From JAHELQ01 sp964491915 (GTDB lineage: Bacteria > Acidobacteriota > Aminicenantia > UBA2199): a DNA stretch of 64,000 nucleotides. The stretch spans positions 60,186-124,185 of the forward strand of contig CAZBHS010000012.1 in the NCBI GenBank assembly GCA_964491915.1, read 5' to 3'. Positions 53,133 to 61,244 of the stretch are shown piece after piece. Position 1 is the first letter of the stretch; the number at the start of each line of letters is the position of its first letter. The notes under the pieces were generated by a model. It saw only the letters and a program-made list of their open reading frames with translations, did no database searches and had not been told where the DNA came from. The position numbers were made by a program, and so were the translations under genes.

Positions 53133-54305
53133 ATGAAGAAGCATATTATAGTATTACTCATTTTAACGTTCGGCATCCTGGTGTTGGGCGAGCAATTATT
53201 CGCCATTCCGGCGTTTGCCCGCAAGTACAGCATGTCCTGCTCCACCTGCCACAATCCTTTCCCGCGGCTCAAAGCCTATGGCGATGAGTTCGCCGCCAAC
53301 GGCTTTGTGCTCAAGGACAAGGACGCGCCCCGTTATACTCAGAAGACCGGAGACGACACCCTCTCCCTTATTCGCGATTTCCCCATCGCGTTGCGGCTGG
53401 AAGGCCACATGGTCTACAACCAGTCCAACCGGGAAAAAGTCGATTTCGGCACTCCCTATCTGGCCAAGCTCCTGACCGGCGGCTCCCTGGCCAAGAACCT
53501 GTCCTATTATCTCTACTTCTACATGTCCGAGCGGGGCGACGTGGTGGGCATCGAGGACGCGTTCTTGCTGTTCAACGATGTCTTCGGCACCGGCATCTCC
53601 GTCACCGTCGGCCAGTTCCAGGTCTCCGACCCGCTCTTCAAGCGCGAGTTGCGCCTCACTTTCGAGGACTATGAGATTTACCGTCTCCGCCCCGGCGCGT
53701 CGTCCATCAACCTGACCTACGACCGCGGCATCATACTGGGCTACGATTTCGAGAAAGGTCCCGGCATCGTGGTGGAGGTGTTGAACGGCAACGGCTTGCC
53801 CGAAGCGGACGGTTTCCGCACCTTCGATTCGGATAAATACAAAAACCTCATGGCCCGCGTGACCCAGGATTTTGGCGACGCGTTGCGGATCGGAGCTTTC
53901 GGCTACCTCGGCAAAGAGGCGCCCAACGGCGTTGTCAACAAGGTATGGATGGCTGGAGCCGACGCCACCATCGCCTTTGGCGATAAATTCGAATTGAACG
54001 CCCAGATAGTGGCCCGTAGCGACGACAACCCCTTCTTCCGGGGCGTGGCATCGGAGGTCGATACCCTCGGCGGTTTCGCCGAAATGATCTTCATGCCCCA
54101 TGGCGACGGTAGCCCCTGGTATCTGGTGGGTCTGGTCAACTGGATCGACTCGGAACAAGACGCCCTCGATTATCAGTCCGCCGGCGGCCATATCGGCATT
54201 ATGCTGCGCCGCAATATCCGTATGGTGGCTGAAGCCACCTATATTTTCAAAGGCCCCTTCGGCAAGCACCTACGAGCCGGGATCGGTTTCATCTCCGCCT
54301 TCTAG
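53133..54305 (+). CDS. Monoheme cytochrome-porin fusion (Cyc2-like)
   Basis: The 390-residue protein has a signal peptide (to about residue 26), then one heme site in FARKYSMSCSTCHNPFPRLK and a beta-barrel (about residues 80-390) that ends in GFISAF with a terminal phenylalanine. An N-terminal monoheme domain joined to an outer-membrane barrel is the layout of Cyc2-type iron oxidases and related conduits. The ATG at 53133 follows GAGG by 5 bp. Together with the pentaheme cytochrome it could form an electron route across the outer membrane. Iron oxidation is not shown. Confidence 0.8.
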   Translation: MKKHIIVLLILTFGILVLGEQLFAIPAFARKYSMSCSTCHNPFPRLKAYGDEFAANGFVLKDKDAPRYTQKTGDDTLSLIRDFPIALRLEGHMVYNQSNREKVDFGTPYLAKLLTGGSLAKNLSYYLYFYMSERGDVVGIEDAFLLFNDVFGTGISVTVGQFQVSDPLFKRELRLTFEDYEIYRLRPGASSINLTYDRGIILGYDFEKGPGIVVEVLNGNGLPEADGFRTFDSDKYKNLMARVTQDFGDALRIGAFGYLGKEAPNGVVNKVWMAGADATIAFGDKFELNAQIVARSDDNPFFRGVASEVDTLGGFAEMIFMPHGDGSPWYLVGLVNWIDSEQDALDYQSAGGHIGIMLRRNIRMVAEATYIFKGPFGKHLRAGIGFISAF

Positions 54306-54314
54306 AGGAGGGAA

Positions 54315-54962
54315 TCAATCGTCGTCCGAGAACCCGGCTTTTTTGTGGGAACCGTCGCAAAAAGGTTTGTTCTTGGACGCGCCGCAACGGCACAATGTAT
54401 AGTGCTCTTTCGACTGGGGCGTCGAGCCCTGGTCGTCTTTCAGGCCGATAAATCCGGTTATCTCCAGCGGCCCGTCCCTGGCAACCTTGATCTGCGGTTC
54501 CCTGAGCAAGTCCTGGCATTTTGAGCCGCCGATGGAATAGCTCAACGCCCCCGACGGGCAGAGCTCGATGGTCTCCACAATCTTCTTCACGCTATCCCCA
54601 TCCGGATTGATCCACTTGAATTTCATCTCCTTGTTGAACACAGTCGGCAAGTTCCGCCAACACGACCCATCATGCGAACACACCCCCCGATTATCATGAA
54701 TGGTGATCTGCTCGCCCTTGTAACTGATCACCTTGTCCTTCTTCCGCCCCTCCAACTTCTCCCCGTCGATCCCGTCGGCGGCGTGACTGCCGTCGCAATA
54801 AGGCTTCATCTTCGACTTTCCACACCGGCAAAGAGCCACCACCGGCCCAGTCTCCAACTTGTTCCCCTCCGCGTCCACCAAATTCTCCACATCCGCCGCC
54901 ATGTAGGGCATGTACTTGGTAAACGTAATTATCGGCCGTTTCTTACCATTATTGTCTCCCAT
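54315..54962 (-). CDS. Two-domain CDGSH iron-sulfur protein
   Basis: The 215-residue soluble protein has two CDGSH-type 2Fe-2S motifs: CRCGKSKMKPYCDGSH near residue 45-60 and CRCGASKNKPFCDGSH near residue 190-205. Between them is a divergent Fe-S domain with CSHDGSC and an ELCPSGAL ferredoxin-like end. Such fused proteins are common in bacteria and are thought to transfer electrons or clusters. The ATG at 54962 is preferred because AGGAG lies 6 bp upstream. It converges with the porin-cytochrome gene. Confidence 0.9.
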   Translation of the reverse strand: MGDNNGKKRPIITFTKYMPYMAADVENLVDAEGNKLETGPVVALCRCGKSKMKPYCDGSHAADGIDGEKLEGRKKDKVISYKGEQITIHDNRGVCSHDGSCWRNLPTVFNKEMKFKWINPDGDSVKKIVETIELCPSGALSYSIGGSKCQDLLREPQIKVARDGPLEITGFIGLKDDQGSTPQSKEHYTLCRCGASKNKPFCDGSHKKAGFSDDD

Positions 54963-55087
54963 CCTCATCTCCTAAAAATGTCGTTACTATTCTTGCTTAT
55001 CATAGTAATGTAATTCCCCATGCCTGTCAACCACATTCCCACTCGCCAACTCTAAGGAGAAATCCGGCGACAGGTAGATTTTACTCC

Positions 55088-55408
55088 CGCCCATTCTGAA
55101 GGATCGATTTTCATAACCTCACATGGCGGCGCTTTGGGGTCGGCACGGTGTCCGACCCCTACATGGTGTTGGTTGCTTGATTGTCGGATTTTCTTCCTGG
55201 GCTGGGGATGGTGATTCTGGTCATTGAAAAGAGAAGGTGTTTTCGCGGGGCGTTTTATGCCGGCCCATGGGCAATAACATTTGACCGGGGCGTCGCAAAA
55301 GGGCGGGCACGGTGTCCCGCCCCTACAAAAGGCTAAAGTCCTCACTCTGAGAGGATTCCAGGGTTTTGTGATTCACCTCGTAGGGGTGGCACACCGTGGC
55401 CACCCTGA
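55088..55408. repeat. Dispersed repeat R1
   Basis: About 320 bp, also found at 58073-58413 and in shorter form at 63404-63620 and 60443-60526. It contains small palindromes such as GGTCGGCACGGTGTCCGACC and GGGCGGGCACGGTGTCCCGCC that look like REP elements. Open frames on both strands look like shadows. The surrounding 55.0-55.77 kb has no gene; a further CACACCGTGGGCGCCC-type unit lies near 55553-55580. Confidence 0.85.
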
Positions 55409-55716
55409 GCAACGTGCAAGATTGAGGGCTTGATGCAACCAATCGCCATTCACCCCGAAACCTTCTCGACGAGGAGCTTTTCCTCCTCGACGCTCGATGC
55501 GAAGGTCGGCCTCATTCTCCCGCGTTGGGATTCTGCAACTCAGCCTCCCCCTTGTAGGGGCGTCACACCGTGGGCGCCCTTTTGCGACGCCCGCTTCACA
55601 TCGATCACTCCATGTTACCACCCCCAAAACCCCGCCACCATCCCTGCCTTCCACGCATGAGATGATGATAATCTGCCGGAATATTTAGGGGACAGACAAA
55701 TAGGAACGCTAATGTA

Positions 55717-55743
55717 TTGAAAATATTTTTTCAGTATGGTATC
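55717..55743 (+). promoter_or_regulatory. Conserved upstream element of KAP gene 1
   Basis: The A/T-rich 27-bp block starting TTGAAAATATTTTTTCA and ending TATGGTATC occurs here and at 63627-63653, each upstream of a KAP ATPase gene (55 and 80 bp before the GTG). This conservation outside the genes suggests a promoter or regulator site. The contained TTGAAA could be a -35 box, but no properly spaced -10 is clear. Confidence 0.5.
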
Positions 55744-55771
55744 AATTGATTGAGACACCAGAGGAGGAACA

Positions 55772-57985
55772 GTGAAGAAGAAACCAACCAGGCGTAAGCC
55801 AAAACCAAACCCAGAACCCATGGTCGTCGTCCCCGACCGCTACGCCGAAGAAGATCTCATTGGCTATTCCGACTACGGAGAAGGCCTGGTGCAAATGGTC
55901 CGCTCCGTCCAGTCGGACGGCAGTTTCACCATCGGTGTGTTCGGCCAATGGGGCCAGGGCAAAACCAGCATGCTCCGCCAAATCAAACACGCCCTGGACG
56001 AATCCCAAAATGAACCGAACAAATCCAAAAAAGCCCGGCAACCCATCATCACCGCCTGGTTCAACCCCTGGCAATTCACCAAAGAAGACCACATCATCAT
56101 CCCTTTCTTCCACACCCTTGTCTCCTATTTTGAAGAGTACCAGGAATCACTAAAATACCCTTCCGCAAATTTCGCAGGAAAATTAAAAGCTTTTTTTGAA
56201 GAGCTTGTGCATGTTCCTGTCGCATTAGCATACGGTTTTGAAATGAACATTAAAATACCCCTCCTCCTGGAAACAAAGTTTAGGCCGAAAGAGGCCATTG
56301 AAGAAAGTCGCCGGTTTTGGAAAAAGAAAAAAAACACTATTTCAGAAACTGACAAATTACTGAAAGATTACCAATCTCGCTATTATCGATTGATTACCCG
56401 CCTCGAAAAAGCATCCAAAGAATTAGGCCTAAAAATTGTCGTCTTCATCGACGACCTCGACCGCTGCCTCCCTGAAAAAGCCATCGAGCTCCTTGAAGGC
56501 ATCAAAGTCCTCCTCGACATCCCCGGATTCGTCTTTGTCATCGGCGTGGCCCGCGACGTCATCGAACGCGGCATCCGCGTCCGCTACCATGAGCTCTACC
56601 GCGACTTCCCAAAGCAAGAGATCTTCCTGGAACAAGATTACCTCGACAAAATCATCCAATTTCCCTTCAACCTCCCGGCCCCCGACACACAGCTCCTCCA
56701 CGAATTAGTCGGAAACTTCCTCAAAGATGTTCCCCAGGTGGAGCCTTATCTCCCTATCATCCACAAAGCTCTTGGCAATAATCCACGCTGCCTCAAACGT
56801 TTCGTCAACAATCTCTCCTATACGTTTTGGGTCGCCAATTCAAAAATGAAAAAATCCGGCGACGACAAAGAATTCCATCCCGGCCTCCTGGTCAAAATGA
56901 CTCTCATCGCCTTCCAGTTCTCTCACCTCTACAACATTATAGGCAAAACGCCATCCCATCTGCTCCGCATCCAGGAATTCCTCCAATTTGAATCTCAACA
57001 GGATGAGAACAATAAATTGGGCAAATTATCCAAAGAAGAACAAAAAAACAAATTAATCGAAAACAATATCCAGGATCCCGAAAGTTTCTTCGGAATAGAA
57101 GATTTACACCTATTCAAACCCCCCAAATTCGACACAATCACCATCATCTTAGGAAGCGAGCCATCGGAAAAAGCCAAAGAAACAGAAGAAAATCTGCTCT
57201 TCAAAGATGAGGATGAAGTACGCAAATACGTCAGCCTCCTGACCGCCACCTCAAAATCCGAAGAATCTCTCCCGATAACCTCCGATACCATCCGCGAGGC
57301 CGACGCCAAACGCATGATAAAAATCCCCGCCGGCACTATCACGTTACGAGACGAGCATTCCGGCAATAAGTTAACCACACATATCAAAGAATTCCTCCTC
57401 GACAAATATCCGCTAACCCAGGACCTCTACCGCGAAATCACCGGCGAAAATCCAAGCCACTTCGCAGGAGATGATCGCCCCGTCGAACGTGTTTCCTGGT
57501 TCGATGCCGTTAAATTCTGCAACCTTCTATCCGACAAATTACAATTTGAGCGTGCTTATCAAATTAGTGGGAAACAGGTAACCTTGAATAAAGAAGCCAA
57601 TGGATTCCGACTGCCCACAGAAGCAGAGTGGGAATATGCCTGCCGGGCCGGCACGGCTGGTGATCGCTACGGTGAATTAGACGACATTGCCTGGCACGAC
57701 AAGAATTCTGAAGGCAAAACCCATAGCGTCGGCCTGAAATCCCCCAATCAGTGGGGGCTGTATGATATGTTGGGCAACGTCTGGGAATGGTGCTGGGACT
57801 GGTACGATATATATCCGAAAGTTGAGCAGGATATATGGCATGGGCCTGAGATTGGTGAGTACCGTGTTGTGCGTGGCGGTGGCTGGGTCCTTGATGGCGA
57901 TAGTTGCCGGTGCGCCTACCGTAACGACGCTCGCCCCAGCGATCCCGGCCAATACGGGGGTTTCCGCATTGCCAGGTCTCTTTAG
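55772..57985 (+). CDS. KAP-family P-loop NTPase fused to SUMF1/FGE domain
   Basis: The 737-residue protein starts at GTG after GAGGAGG. The N-terminal KAP domain has Walker A GQWGQGKTS (residues 58-66), an AWFNPWQF segment, and Walker B with D227-D228 (VVFIDDLDRC). A linker of about 120 residues leads to a C-terminal SUMF1 (formylglycine-generating-type) domain from about residue 515: IPAGTITLRD, NGFRLPTEAEWEYACRAG, LGNVWEWCWDWY and finally RGGGWVLDG and YGGFRIARSL. The cysteine pair of active FGE is not conserved, so it is probably a binding domain. KAP proteins often lack or have membrane helices; none are clear here. Confidence 0.88.
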   Translation: MKKKPTRRKPKPNPEPMVVVPDRYAEEDLIGYSDYGEGLVQMVRSVQSDGSFTIGVFGQWGQGKTSMLRQIKHALDESQNEPNKSKKARQPIITAWFNPWQFTKEDHIIIPFFHTLVSYFEEYQESLKYPSANFAGKLKAFFEELVHVPVALAYGFEMNIKIPLLLETKFRPKEAIEESRRFWKKKKNTISETDKLLKDYQSRYYRLITRLEKASKELGLKIVVFIDDLDRCLPEKAIELLEGIKVLLDIPGFVFVIGVARDVIERGIRVRYHELYRDFPKQEIFLEQDYLDKIIQFPFNLPAPDTQLLHELVGNFLKDVPQVEPYLPIIHKALGNNPRCLKRFVNNLSYTFWVANSKMKKSGDDKEFHPGLLVKMTLIAFQFSHLYNIIGKTPSHLLRIQEFLQFESQQDENNKLGKLSKEEQKNKLIENNIQDPESFFGIEDLHLFKPPKFDTITIILGSEPSEKAKETEENLLFKDEDEVRKYVSLLTATSKSEESLPITSDTIREADAKRMIKIPAGTITLRDEHSGNKLTTHIKEFLLDKYPLTQDLYREITGENPSHFAGDDRPVERVSWFDAVKFCNLLSDKLQFERAYQISGKQVTLNKEANGFRLPTEAEWEYACRAGTAGDRYGELDDIAWHDKNSEGKTHSVGLKSPNQWGLYDMLGNVWEWCWDWYDIYPKVEQDIWHGPEIGEYRVVRGGGWVLDGDSCRCAYRNDARPSDPGQYGGFRIARSL

Positions 57986-58072
57986 CCCCTTTATCCCTTT
58001 ACCACTTTCCACTGGAAAAAACAGCGCCCGGGGGAATGGAGATTTGGGCGTTGGTGTGAGATTCACCCTTGC

Positions 58073-58413
58073 GATCGCGGGGGATTTTCCTCCGCCCATT
58101 CCGAAGGATCGATTTTGACAATACCACATGGCGGCGCTTTTGGGTCGGCACGGTGTCCGACCCCTACATGGTGTTGGTTGCTTGATTCGCAGATTTTCTT
58201 CCTGGGCTGGGGATGGTGATTCTGGTCATTGAAAAAAGCAGGCGTTTTCGCGGGGCGTTTTATGCCGGCCCATGGGCAATAACATTTTACCGGGGCGTCG
58301 CAAAAGGGCGGGCACGGTGTCCCGCCCCTACAAAAGGCTAAAGTCCCCACTCTGAAAGGATTCCGGGGTTCTGAGACTCACCTCGTAGGGGCGTCACACC
58401 GTGGGCGCCCTTG
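58073..58413. repeat. Dispersed repeat R2
   Basis: Close copy of R1 (55088-55408), directly after the KAP-SUMF1 gene. Together R1 and R2 flank that gene on both sides in the same orientation. The rest of 57986-58582 holds no gene; a GACAGGTAGATTTTACTCCC tail shared with the upstream edge of R1 lies at about 58431-58450. Confidence 0.85.
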
Positions 58414-58582
58414 TACTTGGAAAAATCCAGAGACAGGTAGATTTTACTCCCTTATTCTGTTCCTCCTTTTTGACGAGGGCTCGATTTGAAGCTCGGCTGC
58501 GGCACTATATTTTACCTTGAAATTAGTGTGCTTTTTTATTAGAATATGTATAATGAGCGATGATAAAAAAGTAAGGTGATGA

Positions 58583-59455
58583 ATGAAACGGAAAAAAGTG
58601 AAACTACCGGATAAGTATCCGCTGAACGACTCTGTGATCTTTGAAGGCGATTCTCTCAATGTGCTTCAGCGGTTACCCGCGGACTCCGTTCAATGCGCGG
58701 TCACATCCCCGCCATATTGGGGAATGCGGGATTACAATATCGATGGACAAATCGGCCTGGAACCCACCTTGCCTCAATTCTTGAATCAACTGGTTACAGT
58801 CTTTAGAGAGGTCAAACGGGTATTGAAAAACGACGGAACTCTCTGGCTCAATATCGGCGACAGTTACACAAGCGGCAACCGGGGCTACCGCGCAACCGAC
58901 AAGAAAAATCCCGCGAGAGAGATGTCGCTTCGCCCCGCGACTCCGTTCGGTCTCAAACCCAAAGATCTCATCGGCGTCCCGTGGAGACTGGCGTTCGCAT
59001 TACAAGACGACGGTTGGTATTTGAGAAGCGATATCGTGTGGCATAAACCCAATGCCATGCCCGAAAGTGTGAAAGACCGGCCGGCGCGGTCGCATGAGTA
59101 TTTGTTCATGTTTACTAAGTCCAAGAATTATTATTATGACGGAGAGGCCGTAAAGGTGCCGGGCTTGAACGGAAAACCACGCAACAAAAGAACTGTTTGG
59201 AACGTCAATACCCAGGCGTTTGCCGGCTCCCATTTCGCCACATTTCCCCTGGGATTGATCGAACCTTGTTTGCTGGCGGGATCGAAACCGGACGACTTTG
59301 TCCTCGATCCTTTTTTCGGCTCGGGAACAGTCGGCGTCGCCTGCCTGGGATTGAACCGAAAATACATCGGCATAGAATTGAATCCCGAATATATATCTAT
59401 GGCCGCCAACCGGCTGTTTGCCAAAGAAGAGGGCATTGTCCGGGTGGCCGGTTAA
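58583..59455 (+). CDS. DNA methyltransferase of XcyI-type RM system (N4-cytosine type)
   Basis: The 290-residue beta-class methyltransferase has catalytic motif IV TSPPYW (residues 41-46), typical for N4-cytosine enzymes, and the SAM-binding motif I DPFFGSGTVG near residue 240. A target-recognition region lies between about residues 90 and 200. It shields the host from the XcyI-like nuclease encoded in the next gene, which suggests CCCGGG as target. The stop overlaps the nuclease start by one base. A weak GGTGATGA site precedes the ATG. Confidence 0.88.
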   Translation: MKRKKVKLPDKYPLNDSVIFEGDSLNVLQRLPADSVQCAVTSPPYWGMRDYNIDGQIGLEPTLPQFLNQLVTVFREVKRVLKNDGTLWLNIGDSYTSGNRGYRATDKKNPAREMSLRPATPFGLKPKDLIGVPWRLAFALQDDGWYLRSDIVWHKPNAMPESVKDRPARSHEYLFMFTKSKNYYYDGEAVKVPGLNGKPRNKRTVWNVNTQAFAGSHFATFPLGLIEPCLLAGSKPDDFVLDPFFGSGTVGVACLGLNRKYIGIELNPEYISMAANRLFAKEEGIVRVAG

Positions 59456-60420
59456 TGGCCGCTATTTCAATCCCCAACCCGGTGTTGCAGGTTGATTTTT
59501 TCCTCCGGCTGGGTGAAATCAGGAAACGCTATTTACAAGAAGCCCTCAGCGCCACCATCGATGGGCTCGACCTTCGTGAACTCGATGCTGAATTGGCTAA
59601 ATTTGTGCCCCCAAATTTTTTAAAAGCTCTGGCAAAAAAGGGATTGCGGGGGGAACTTTTGTTTCCGGCGCCCTGTTTGTTCAAGGCCAATCCTTGTTTG
59701 CTCGGTTATTACCGGTTGTTATTGGGATTTAGTCAGAAAGAGTTCTATTCCAGTGGCTTCGGTGTCTCCGGTTTTAAATCAATGGAATGTAGAGGCATGC
59801 TGTCAAAGAAGAATGAGGCGTGCCTCCCGACTTTGTGTGAGAGCTTGATTCGAAGCGCGTGTTTTCTTTTGCAGGGAATAGGCTTTGAAAAAATCAGCAA
59901 GCATCTACTCTATGATCTATCATTGCTGACTGTCGGCCCGATGTTGAGAGGAGGCAGTAATGTGAGAAAGGGTATTGATGGGATCAATCAGGTATTCGAA
60001 GCCATTAAGGATATTGTGAAGCAAAAGATTGTCCGGCTCGACAAAAATTGTATTGTTGTTGAAAATGCGGCCGGGCGTTTGGTATATATTGAATTCGCCG
60101 CAGATCCGGACATTGTGATCCGGGAAGAAATAAACTCCGGCGCCTTCAGGAATGCGATTGCAATCGAGGTGAAAGGCGGGAAGGATTTTTCCAATATTCA
60201 TAACCGGGTGGGCGAAGCGGAAAAAAGTCACCAGAAGGCCCGGGCGGATGGATATGTCGAGTGTTGGACTGTGGTCAATGTGGATAATATTGATGTGAGC
60301 ACAGCGGCAAAGGAATCGCCCACCACAAACCGGTTTTTTAAATTGTCGGCGATAATTGCCGGCGAAGGTCCCGAATATCAAGCTTTTTTCAATGGTATCA
60401 TTGGAACGGTGGGTATTTAA
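59455..60420 (+). CDS. XcyI-family type II restriction endonuclease
   Basis: The 321-residue protein begins ISIPNPVLQVDFFLRLGEIR and carries LRGELLFPAPCLFKANPCL, LLGFSQKEFYSS and an AIAIEVKGGKDFSNIHNRVG then EAEKSHQKAR block. The E..K pair in EVKGG fits a PD-(D/E)XK active site. The set resembles XcyI/Cfr9I-type enzymes that cut CCCGGG. I chose the ATG at 59455, overlapping the methyltransferase stop (TAATG), because the conserved part begins there; the open frame to 59197 is antisense-frame noise. The specificity is inferred from family memory. Confidence 0.82.
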   Translation: MAAISIPNPVLQVDFFLRLGEIRKRYLQEALSATIDGLDLRELDAELAKFVPPNFLKALAKKGLRGELLFPAPCLFKANPCLLGYYRLLLGFSQKEFYSSGFGVSGFKSMECRGMLSKKNEACLPTLCESLIRSACFLLQGIGFEKISKHLLYDLSLLTVGPMLRGGSNVRKGIDGINQVFEAIKDIVKQKIVRLDKNCIVVENAAGRLVYIEFAADPDIVIREEINSGAFRNAIAIEVKGGKDFSNIHNRVGEAEKSHQKARADGYVECWTVVNVDNIDVSTAAKESPTTNRFFKLSAIIAGEGPEYQAFFNGIIGTVGI

Positions 60421-60442
60421 CCGTACACGTTGGGCCTTCCGG

Positions 60443-60526
60443 TCGCGGGGGATTTTCCTCTGCCCATTCCCGCCCATTCCGAAGGATCGATTTTGATAAC
60501 ACCAAATGGCGGCGCTTTTGGGTCTC
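60443..60526. repeat. Dispersed repeat R4, partial
   Basis: An ~84-bp stretch matches the start of R2 (GTCGCGGGGGATTTTCCTC through the GGCGGCGCTTTTGGGTC end). It is cut off by the palindrome at 60527. Confidence 0.7.
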
Positions 60527-60556
60527 GACCATTTTTCCCACGTGGGAAAAATGGTC
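60527..60556. terminator. 30-bp perfect palindrome between convergent genes
   Basis: GACCATTTTTCCCAC followed directly by its reverse complement. It lies between the restriction endonuclease gene and the minus-strand Fe-S pseudogene, where a bidirectional terminator is expected. A protein-binding role is also possible because the palindrome has no loop. Confidence 0.55.
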
Positions 60557-60604
60557 TTTAGATGGAGGAGAGATTGCGGTTAACTATCTTTGAGCTTTTT
60601 CTTC

Positions 60605-61130
60605 TCAGTAGACGTCACCCGTCGCTCCAATTTTTTCAAATCTTCTTTGGGAGTGGGTATCGATGTAGTCTTGTAACTGCTCATGCCATTTTACTGTGTC
60701 GTATACCTGAGGCTCCGTCGGCTCATTCATTAAAAGATCGACTAAATGCCTTGGGGACTTTCCCCCGATGTAAAATGACTTGATACATGAGACGCAATAT
60801 ACGCAGACCTCCCGGCAAGGCATAGAATCCGCCCGCGCTTTCATCAGCTTGTGAACCTTGTCTACAGGAAGTTTCGGGTAAAAATTATCGCCGCAGCACA
60901 TCGAGCGCGTACCATGATACTTTGTTTCCACAACCTCGATGTTCATTTTTTTTAGCAAACTCCGCACAGCCTGATGTACCCGCGGCTTTTGACGCACAGG
61001 GCAAGGGTCGTGCACCGACAATTTAAAACCGTTGTAATCGGGATAGACAAACGAATCAAGACTATCGATTATCTTCCATTGCCGGTTTATAAATACTTAA
61101 ACCACATCCGGGATTAAAAAAAGTCTTCAT
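60605..61130 (-). pseudogene. CCG-domain Fe-S protein (HdrB-like), internal deletion
   Basis: The start MKTFFNPGCGLSIYKP (ATG 61130, AGGAG 12 bp upstream) is the N-terminus of small heterodisulfide-reductase-related Fe-S proteins. It reaches a TAG after 22 codons. The C-terminal part resumes in another frame at about 61098 (SFVYPDYNGFKLSVHDPCP, SMCCGDNFYPKLP, CVYCVSCIKSFYIGGK) and runs to 60605. The middle, including the first CCG cysteine cluster, is missing. The joint therefore carries both a deletion and a frameshift. The intact family is about 260 residues; this locus keeps about two thirds. Confidence 0.75.
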
Positions 61131-61234
61131 AGTCACATCTTTCTCCTGAGAATAACAAGTCCGTCAACAGGGACAGTCGATGGCGGTGATGTGCGCCAGT
61201 TCGGCATGGCCAAGGAGGGGCTGATCGCCCGCCA

Positions 61235-61244
61235 NNNNNNNNNN
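61235..61244. other. Assembly gap (10 N)
   Basis: Ten N bases. The true gap length is unknown. The bases at 61131-61234 may belong to a different contig, so joins across it are not secure. Confidence 0.95.

Noticed and set aside
53196..54269. Long antisense open frame (357 codons) opposite the porin-cytochrome gene
   Set aside because: It is the mirror of a GC-rich coding frame; the sense protein has a signal peptide, heme motif and barrel, while the antisense product has no recognisable feature.
55052..58350. Minus-strand frames of about 95 codons inside repeats R1 and R2 (LAFCRGGTPCPPFCDAP type)
   Set aside because: They are carried by the repeat and differ between copies by frame-neutral and non-neutral changes alike; no ribosome binding site. 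Such frames are common false genes in repeats.
58583..60420. Avoidance of CCCGGG in the window
   Set aside because: Several CCCGGG sites were found by eye, so strong avoidance is not supported; a full count was not made.
61164..61234. C-terminal continuation of the AAA gene across the N gap
   Set aside because: The gap length is unknown and the bases beyond it read equally well in other frames; the join is not evidence of coding.
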